Source: Chloroflexota bacterium (lineage in GTDB: Bacteria > Chloroflexota > Anaerolineae > Anaerolineales > UBA4823). From it: DNA of 11,521 nucleotides. The notes under the pieces are model-generated. The model did not search any database. It had not been told where the DNA came from and saw only the letters and a program-made list of their open reading frames with translations. Positions 7,523 to 11,521 of this stretch are shown here, one piece after another. The DNA lies in NCBI GenBank assembly GCA_021849525.1, contig JAJZSS010000019.1, forward strand, positions 1 to 11,521, read 5' to 3'. Position numbers and translations under genes: made by a program. Within the stretch, counting starts at the first letter, position 1; the number at the start of each line of letters is the position of its first letter.

Positions 7523-7765
7523 TTATTTGTAGGTATATGGATTGTCAGGGCCGGTTTCTACACGAGATTCATACTCGTGGACAAAGCGATCAACTTCGGC
7601 TTCGGCATCCATGCGGGTGTAGCCATAGCGTTCCTGGAGCTTGCCAATCAGTACATCGCGCTTACCGTCAATGACATCGAGATCATCATCCGTGAGGTGA
7701 CCCCAAAATTGTTTGACTTCACCACGGAATTGCTTCCACAATCCTGAAAAGACATCTTCGTTCAT
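7523..7765 (-). CDS. CsbD-like stress-response protein
   Basis: An 80-residue soluble, charged protein that matches the CsbD (UPF0337) family over its first 60 residues: the WKQFRGEVKQFWGHLTDDDLDVIDG block (10-34) and the RDVLIGKLQERYGYTRMDAEAEVDRF block (36-61). Members are abundant under general or envelope stress (in Bacillus, sigma-B dependent); the biochemical role is not known. The remaining tail (ESRVETGPDNPYTYK, 66-80) is polar. Start ATG at 7765 has a strong AGGAG about 8 bases upstream. It has its own promoter at 7821-7849 and a copy of the TAGGG-N4-CCCTA dyad further upstream. Confidence 0.9.
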   Translation of the reverse strand: MNEDVFSGLWKQFRGEVKQFWGHLTDDDLDVIDGKRDVLIGKLQERYGYTRMDAEAEVDRFVHEYESRVETGPDNPYTYK

Positions 7766-7820
7766 TAGTAACTCCTCTCATATCAATAGTTTGGTATGGA
7801 ATGTTCATCGAACTGTTCAT

Positions 7821-7849
7821 ATGATACGCGGCCTCCAGATCTCGGACAA
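7821..7849 (-). promoter_or_regulatory. Predicted promoter of the csbD-like gene
   Basis: On the minus strand TTGTCC (7844-7849), a 17-bp spacer and TATCAT (7821-7826). The predicted start is near 7814, giving a 5' UTR of about 49 bases. The TTGT-type -35 and 17-bp spacer are shared with the promoters predicted for the receiver-only gene and glsB. Confidence 0.6.
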
Positions 7850-7891
7850 TGGGGATCAACCAGAACAAGGAATGGGGATTTGCGACGTTTG

Positions 7892-7911
7892 CGAGTAGGG
7901 ATTACCCTACT
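7892..7911 (-). promoter_or_regulatory. Putative regulator-binding dyad, site 2
   Basis: The best of the three copies: perfect 7-base arms AGTAGGG (7894-7900) and CCCTACT (7905-7911) around ATTA. Read on the minus strand it is TAGGG-TAAT-CCCTACTCG, in line with sites 1 and 3. The centre is about 89 bp upstream of the predicted csbD transcription start. Confidence 0.6.
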
Positions 7912-7942
7912 GAAACCCAATCAAGCAAAAAGATAAACCATC

Positions 7943-7982
7943 AAAAAAGCCCCCTCCCGGACGTTTTATCCGGAAGGGGGCT
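7943..7982 (-). terminator. Rho-independent terminator of the glsB-like gene
   Basis: A 14-base stem with one mismatch (7948-7961 with 7969-7982; C7956 opposite A7974) and a 7-base loop. On the minus strand it is followed by six T (the A run 7943-7948), 20 bases after the glsB stop. This is a strong intrinsic terminator. Confidence 0.88.
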
Positions 7983-8002
7983 GCGGAAGAAAATTGCTTG
8001 GC

Positions 8003-8263
8003 TTATACCGGGGATCGACCTGGCAGCAAGCGCACCAGGAAGATCAGGACAATGGATCCCAGCGTGGCGATCAACAGGCTCTGCAAATTGATCCCGCTGA
8101 CCGTGACGCCATCAAACAGCAGGGTGGAAAGATAGCCGCCCAGCAGAGCGCCGATGATCCCAATGACGATGTTCCCAAGAACACCATAACCGCTGCCTTT
8201 CATGACCATACCGGCCAGCCAGCCAGCGATCAGACCTACGATAATCCAGGATAAGATACCCAT
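8003..8263 (-). CDS. GlsB/YeaQ/YmgE family stress-response membrane protein
   Basis: An 86-residue, very hydrophobic protein of the transglycosylase-associated family (GlsB/YeaQ/YmgE). Three membrane segments are visible at about 4-22, 27-50 and 59-79, with the glycine-rich motifs LIAGWLAG (11-18) and GNIVIGIIGALLGGYL (30-45) typical of the family, ending in a short basic tail (RLLPGRSPV). Members are small inner-membrane proteins induced by acid, osmotic or envelope stress; in Enterococcus GlsB is linked to bile resistance, and the molecular role is unknown. ATG at 8263 has AAGGAG about 8 bases upstream. It has a promoter at 8338-8366, a 5' UTR hairpin and a strong terminator, so it is a single-gene transcript. 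Confidence 0.93.
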   Translation of the reverse strand: MGILSWIIVGLIAGWLAGMVMKGSGYGVLGNIVIGIIGALLGGYLSTLLFDGVTVSGINLQSLLIATLGSIVLIFLVRLLPGRSPV

Positions 8264-8294
8264 TTTGCTTCTCCTTCTTCTTGTCTAGGTTATT

Positions 8295-8315
8295 GCCACA
8301 AAAAACCAGTGTGGC
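8295..8315 (-). promoter_or_regulatory. Hairpin in the glsB 5' UTR
   Basis: GCCACA (8295-8300) pairs with TGTGGC (8310-8315) around a 9-base loop. In the predicted mRNA it lies about 16-36 bases after the start of transcription and about 20 bases before the ribosome site. It could affect stability or translation; it leaves the ribosome site free. Confidence 0.3.
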
Positions 8316-8337
8316 TGCTAAATTGATTGATAGCATG

Positions 8338-8366
8338 ATTTTATATACCTGAAGCAATGTCCACAA
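8338..8366 (-). promoter_or_regulatory. Predicted promoter of the glsB-like gene
   Basis: On the minus strand TTGTGG (8361-8366), a 17-bp spacer and TAAAAT (8338-8343). The predicted start is near 8331. Dyad site 3 is centred about 66 bp upstream. Confidence 0.5.
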
Positions 8367-8389
8367 TTAGGATAATCCACCACACCCAA

Positions 8390-8407
8390 TAGGGATTACC
8401 CTACTCG
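8390..8407 (+). promoter_or_regulatory. Putative regulator-binding dyad, site 3, between glsB and the dynamin gene
   Basis: TAGGG-ATTA-CCCTA followed by CTCG, identical to sites 1 and 2 at every non-AT position. It lies between two divergent promoters, about 66 bp from the predicted glsB start of transcription and about 69 bp from that of the dynamin gene, so one bound regulator could serve both. Confidence 0.6.
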
Positions 8408-8449
8408 GTTGCGTACAGTAAAGATTGCCCATCCGGCATGCATTCTGGA

Positions 8450-8458
8450 TGCTATAAT
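8450..8458 (+). promoter_or_regulatory. Extended -10 promoter of the dynamin-like gene
   Basis: TGCTATAAT is a consensus extended -10 element (TG at 8450-8451, TATAAT at 8453-8458). No good -35 is found at 16-18 bp, as expected for an extended -10 or activator-dependent promoter. The predicted start is near 8465. Confidence 0.6.
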
Positions 8459-8500
8459 AATTTCTATATTTCTTCTCAATAAATTGGAGGGACTACCAGC

Positions 8501-10234
8501 GTGCGTATCCTATCCGAACCACAGGAAAAAATCCTAAACGCCGAACGCCAGGTCCTCAACGACCTGCGCCTGGCGTTAGTCGGTTTCGGTTTTTCCCAGG
8601 AAGACCAAAAAACCATCCAGGAATCGCTCGAACAACTCGACGAGCTGTTTCTCCTGGTGGTGGTCGGCGAGTTTAACGCCGGCAAAAGCGCCTTTATCAA
8701 CGCCTTGCTGGGCCAGACCCTGCTCAAAGAAGGGGTTACCCCCACCACCACTCAGATCAATCTGATCAAGCACGGAGCCAGTGAAGCGCGCACAGTGGTG
8801 GATGAAACCATGCATGTGATCACCCTGCCGGTCGAATGGCTGGCCGACATCAGCATTGTGGACACCCCCGGGACGAATGCCATCATCCGCTCGCATGAAG
8901 TCATTACGTCGAAATTCGTGCCCCGCTCAGACCTGGTGCTCTTTATCACTTCCGCCGACCGGCCTTTCACCGAAAGCGAGCGCAGCTTTCTCGAGAAGAT
9001 CCGCAGCTGGGGTAAAAAAGTGGTCATCGTGCTGAATAAGATCGATCTGTTCCAGAGCGAAGACGAGCTCCAGCAGGTCGAGCGCTTTATCGCCGAGAAT
9101 GCCCTGGCCCTGATCGGGATGACCCCTGAAATTTATCCGATCAGCTCCCGCCTGGCGCTGCGCGGCAAACAGGGTGATCCGGCGCTCCTGGCGGCCAGCC
9201 GCTTTGCCCCCCTGGAAAAATACATCCGCGAGACCCTGGACGAGCGCGGCCGCTTACGCCTCAAGCTGATGAATCCACTGGGCGTGGCTGCGCACCTGGT
9301 TGACCGCTATTCTGAGGTGGTGAAGGGACGCCTGGATTTGCTCCAGGACGACGTCAGTATGCTGGGCGATGTGGACAGCCAGCTGGGGCTGTACCGCGAA
9401 GATATGCGCCGCGATTTCAACTTTCGCATGGCAGACATTGAGAATATCCTCTTCGAAATGGAAACCCGTGGCCAGGATTATTTTGACGATATCTTCCGCC
9501 TGGGGCGCATTTTCGACCTGTTCAACAAAGACCGCATCCGTCTCGGCTTTGAGCAAAAAGTTGTCGGGGAAGTGCCGGCGCAGATCGACCGTAAGGTTAC
9601 CGAGATGATCGACTGGCTGGTTGAATCCGATTTGCGCCAGTGGCGAGCAGTTACCGACCACCTGGCGGAGCGCCGCCGGGCGCACGAAGACCGCATCATC
9701 GGCGATCCTGGCCCTGGCAGCTTCCACTACGACCGCGAGCGCCTGATCGAAGGCGTGGGACGGGAAGCTCAGCGCGTGGTGGAAACTTATGATAAATCTG
9801 CTGAAGCCCAGGCTCTGGCAGAAGGCGCCCAATCTGCTGTGGCAGCCTCTGCCGCCCTCGAAGTCGGAGCGGTTGGCCTGGGGACGCTCATCACCATCCT
9901 GGCGACCACGGCTACCGCCGATGCCACGGGAATCATCATGGCCAGCCTCCTGGCGGTGGTCGGCCTGTTTATTATCCCTGCCAAACGGCGCACCGCCAAG
10001 AACGACCTGCGCGCCCGCCTGGCAGCCCTGCGTGAGCAGCTCAGCACCGCCCTGCGCACCCAGTTCGAGCGCGAGATCGAGCGCAGCCTGCAGCGCATCA
10101 ACGAAGCCATCTCACCTTATACCCGCTTTGTGCGCGCCGAGCAGGGCAAGCTCCAGGAAACTCAAACCAGCCTGGCAGCCATCGATGTCGAATTGGAGCG
10201 ACTGAAAGTTGAAATCGAATCCCAAACTTCTTGA
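8501..10234 (+). CDS. Bacterial dynamin-like GTPase
   Basis: A 577-residue dynamin-superfamily protein. The GTPase head has G1 P-loop GEFNAGKS (56-63), G2 threonines in TPTTTQ (80-85), G3 DTPG (121-124) and G4 NKID (179-182). After about residue 260 follow long charged helices (stalk), then a Gly/Ala-rich hydrophobic pair (about 449-470 and 474-494) that would dip into or cross the membrane, then a basic anchor KRR (495-497) and a final coiled coil (500-575). This order matches bacterial dynamin-like proteins that bind, protect or remodel the inner membrane. It stands alone, whereas many bacterial dynamins come in pairs. The GTG start is chosen because GGAGG (8486-8490) lies 10 bases upstream and an extended -10 precedes it. 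It shares dyad site 3 with glsB, which suggests a membrane-stress role. Confidence 0.9.
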   Translation: MRILSEPQEKILNAERQVLNDLRLALVGFGFSQEDQKTIQESLEQLDELFLLVVVGEFNAGKSAFINALLGQTLLKEGVTPTTTQINLIKHGASEARTVVDETMHVITLPVEWLADISIVDTPGTNAIIRSHEVITSKFVPRSDLVLFITSADRPFTESERSFLEKIRSWGKKVVIVLNKIDLFQSEDELQQVERFIAENALALIGMTPEIYPISSRLALRGKQGDPALLAASRFAPLEKYIRETLDERGRLRLKLMNPLGVAAHLVDRYSEVVKGRLDLLQDDVSMLGDVDSQLGLYREDMRRDFNFRMADIENILFEMETRGQDYFDDIFRLGRIFDLFNKDRIRLGFEQKVVGEVPAQIDRKVTEMIDWLVESDLRQWRAVTDHLAERRRAHEDRIIGDPGPGSFHYDRERLIEGVGREAQRVVETYDKSAEAQALAEGAQSAVAASAALEVGAVGLGTLITILATTATADATGIIMASLLAVVGLFIIPAKRRTAKNDLRARLAALREQLSTALRTQFEREIERSLQRINEAISPYTRFVRAEQGKLQETQTSLAAIDVELERLKVEIESQTS

Positions 10235-10260
10235 CCAGGATACCCTGGTTATGGTAAACT
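10231..10260 (+). promoter_or_regulatory. Predicted promoter of the leader / ABC exporter transcript
   Basis: TTGACC (10231-10236), an 18-bp spacer and TAAACT (10255-10260). The -35 overlaps the dynamin stop codon. A short dyad CCAGG-ATAC-CCTGG (10235-10248) lies inside the spacer, where a repressor would block polymerase. The predicted start is near 10267. Confidence 0.5.
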
Positions 10261-10301
10261 CGAAAAGTTCAAAACATACTCTACGAAAGGAACCGGACTC
10301 G

Positions 10302-10403
10302 ATGAGCATGATGATCGATAACACCTCATTTGTCCCCGCCGCCCTGGTTGATAGCGGTGCGGTTGTGATTCCTTCGCGGAGTGTGCCTGCTGACTGGCAG
10401 TAA
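10302..10403 (+). CDS. Short ORF (33 aa), putative leader peptide of the ABC exporter
   Basis: ATG at 10302 is preceded by AAAGGA (10286-10291), about 10 bases upstream, and the frame runs 33 codons to TAA at 10401-10403. The product begins MSMMIDNTSF and ends PSRSVPADWQ; I recognise no family. It has a predicted promoter in front and an intrinsic terminator 21 bases after the stop, followed at once by an ABC exporter gene. That order is typical of a leader peptide controlling attenuation; Bacillus subtilis bmrB before bmrCD is the closest known arrangement. A small hairpin (10337-10342 with 10354-10359) lies within the ORF. Other readings are a small protein gene of its own, a peptide carried by the exporter, or chance. 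No amino acid run points to the inducing signal. Confidence 0.45.
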   Translation: MSMMIDNTSFVPAALVDSGAVVIPSRSVPADWQ

Positions 10404-10424
10404 GTTTTCAGCCATGTTTTTACC

Positions 10425-10462
10425 AGCGCCACGGGTACATTCCCTGCCCCGTGGCGCTTTTT
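10425..10462 (+). terminator. Rho-independent terminator / attenuator before the ABC exporter
   Basis: A perfect 11-bp GC-rich stem (10425-10435 with 10448-10458), a 12-base loop and a five-T run (10458-10462). It ends 38 bases before the exporter ATG. Because that gap is too short for a convincing promoter plus 5' UTR, transcription of the exporter probably depends on read-through here. Confidence 0.88.
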
Positions 10463-10500
10463 CGTCTTAATGGTATCAGGTTCGATCACTGGAGAATGCA

Positions 10501-11521
10501 ATGGCTGCAAGTACAATCCAAAATTCATTTGACATGAAAGCCACCTTGCGCACCAATAAGCTGGCCGGCTTGTGGGTGCTGACCCGGGGCTTCTACCGGG
10601 CTTATCTCGGTGCGACGACCAGCCAGGCGATCGCTGCCCTGGCCAAGACCGGCGTTTACCTTTTGCTGCGCCTGTTTGTCGACGACCTGCTCGGCGGGCA
10701 GGTCGATCAGCGCCGGGTGGTGTGGATCGCCGCCGGTTTTGTATTCCTGGCCAGCCTGGAAGGTCTCTTTACCTATCTATCCGGTCGCCTGGCAGCCTAT
10801 ACCGCCGAGGGGGTCGCCCGCCGTGTGCGCAACTACCTCTTCGACCACATCCAGCGCCTGACCTTCACCTACCATGACAAGACTCAGACCGGTGAGCTGA
10901 TCCAGCGCTCGACTTCGGACGTGGACGCCATCCGCCGCTTTTACGCCGACCAGGCGATCGGCGTCGGGCGGATCATTCTGCTGTTCGTGATTAACTTCAT
11001 CGCCATCCTGCGTCTGAATGTCCAGCTGGCTTTTCTCTCGATCATCGCTGTGCCTTTTGTCATCGGAACCTCGCTGTTCTTCTTCAAGCGCCTTACGAAG
11101 GTGTATGAATCTTTCCAGGAGCAGGAAGCGGTGGTTTCTACCCGCCTGCAGGAAAACCTGACCGGGGTGCGGGTGGTGAAAGCCTTCGCCCGCCAGGAGT
11201 ACGAAAAGGCGAAGTTCGATAAGGAAAACTGGGAGAAATTCCTGCGCGGCCGCAAGCTGATCGGAATGCACTCCCTGTTCTGGCCGATATCGGATGTGAT
11301 CTGCGGGGCGCAGATGCTGGGCGGTTTCACCGTCGCATCGTTCATGGTCATTAACGGCGCCATCACACCCGGGACGTATATCGCATACGCCGGGCTGGTG
11401 CTGTGGCTGATCTGGCCGATGCGCAACCTGGGCCGGCTCATCGTCCAAACCTCCACCGGTCTCGTCTCCTTTGGGCGCGTCCTGGAAGTGGTGCGCGAGA
11501 ATCGCGAGCCATTGGAAGCCG
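10501..11521 (+). CDS. ABC exporter, transmembrane domain (3' partial)
   Basis: Direct translation from ATG 10501 stays open for 340 codons to the window edge. It is the type-1 membrane domain of an ABC exporter (MsbA/LmrA/BmrA-like half transporter). Hydrophobic segments lie at about 40-62, 73-94, 153-171, 176-196, 258-285 and 289-306. Hallmarks are the first intracellular loop FTYHDKTQTGELIQRSTSDVD (122-142) and ENLTGVRVVKAFARQEYE (218-235). The ATP-binding domain (Walker A, signature, Walker B) must lie beyond the window. GGAGA (10491-10495) lies 5 bases upstream, so this start is preferred over the in-frame ATG at 10534. The class exports lipids, drugs or peptides and usually works as a homo- or heterodimer; the substrate here is unknown. 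Expression probably depends on read-through of the terminator just upstream. Confidence 0.92.
   Translation, partial: MAASTIQNSFDMKATLRTNKLAGLWVLTRGFYRAYLGATTSQAIAALAKTGVYLLLRLFVDDLLGGQVDQRRVVWIAAGFVFLASLEGLFTYLSGRLAAYTAEGVARRVRNYLFDHIQRLTFTYHDKTQTGELIQRSTSDVDAIRRFYADQAIGVGRIILLFVINFIAILRLNVQLAFLSIIAVPFVIGTSLFFFKRLTKVYESFQEQEAVVSTRLQENLTGVRVVKAFARQEYEKAKFDKENWEKFLRGRKLIGMHSLFWPISDVICGAQMLGGFTVASFMVINGAITPGTYIAYAGLVLWLIWPMRNLGRLIVQTSTGLVSFGRVLEVVRENREPLEA

Noticed and set aside
7803..7820. Repeated GTTCAT and GTTC/GAAC dyad downstream of the csbD promoter
   Set aside because: Arms of four to six bases only; not distinguishable from chance.
7894..7911. NarL-type 7-2-7 heptamer site (TACYYMT pairs)
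   Set aside because: Arms read TAGGG-N4-CCCTA, the opposite polarity and a different spacing from the NarL 7-2-7 site.
8112..8366. 84-codon ORF on - overlapping the glsB-like gene
   Set aside because: It covers the glsB promoter, leader and start in a different frame and has no recognisable product.
9254..9832. 192-codon ORF on - inside the dynamin gene
   Set aside because: Antisense to a well-supported GTPase gene; no domain and no ribosome site identified.
10209..10403. A 64-codon ORF overlapping the end of the dynamin gene
   Set aside because: Its first part lies in another frame of the dynamin gene and has no ribosome site; only the part from ATG 10302 has a ribosome site and promoter of its own.
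10777..11448. 223-codon ORF on - opposite the ABC exporter
   Set aside because: The + frame has clear ABC exporter motifs; the antisense product is a low-complexity shadow rich in H, D and Q.

Overview
The window looks like chromosomal DNA of a Chloroflexota bacterium, most likely class Anaerolineae. This is inferred from gene content and style: moderate GC, a DegS/NarL-type two-component pair, tandem AI-2E-family transporters, CsbD and GlsB stress proteins and a lone dynamin-like GTPase. There is no rRNA, tRNA, insertion sequence, phage gene or CRISPR array. No stretch over 300 bases lacks a gene.

Layout. (1) 1-1034, +: 3' part of a D-Ala-D-Ala ligase-family ATP-grasp enzyme, closed by a bidirectional terminator. 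(2) 1091-3849, -: a membrane-free PAS sensor histidine kinase, its LuxR/NarL-type response regulator 11 bp downstream, then a receiver-only regulator with its own promoter. (3) 4049-6525, +: two tandem AI-2E-family permeases overlapping by ATGA. (4) 6549-8263, -: a membrane-anchored M48 metalloprotease, a CsbD-like protein and a GlsB/YeaQ/YmgE membrane protein, the last two with their own promoters and 3' hairpins. (5) 8501-10234, +: a bacterial dynamin-like protein with a GTPase head and a C-terminal membrane hairpin. (6) 10231-11521, +: a promoter, a 33-codon ORF, a strong intrinsic terminator, then the membrane domain of an ABC exporter that runs off the window.

Two features go beyond ordinary annotation. 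First, a sequence of the form TAGGG-WWWW-CCCTACTCG occurs three times, only in intergenic DNA: upstream of the receiver-only gene, upstream of csbD, and between the divergent glsB and dynamin genes. The centres lie about 65, 89, 66 and 69 bp from promoters picked by eye. This looks like the binding site of one regulator joining these genes in an envelope or general stress regulon. The LuxR-type regulator at 1691-2323 is the obvious candidate, but that link is inference. Second, the short ORF plus terminator before the ABC exporter leaves almost no room for another promoter, so it looks like a leader-peptide attenuator, similar in arrangement to Bacillus bmrB-bmrCD.

Taken together, many of the products act at or near the membrane: wall-precursor ligase, permeases, M48 protease, GlsB, dynamin and ABC exporter. 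The kinase/regulator pair is a plausible controller of part of the set.
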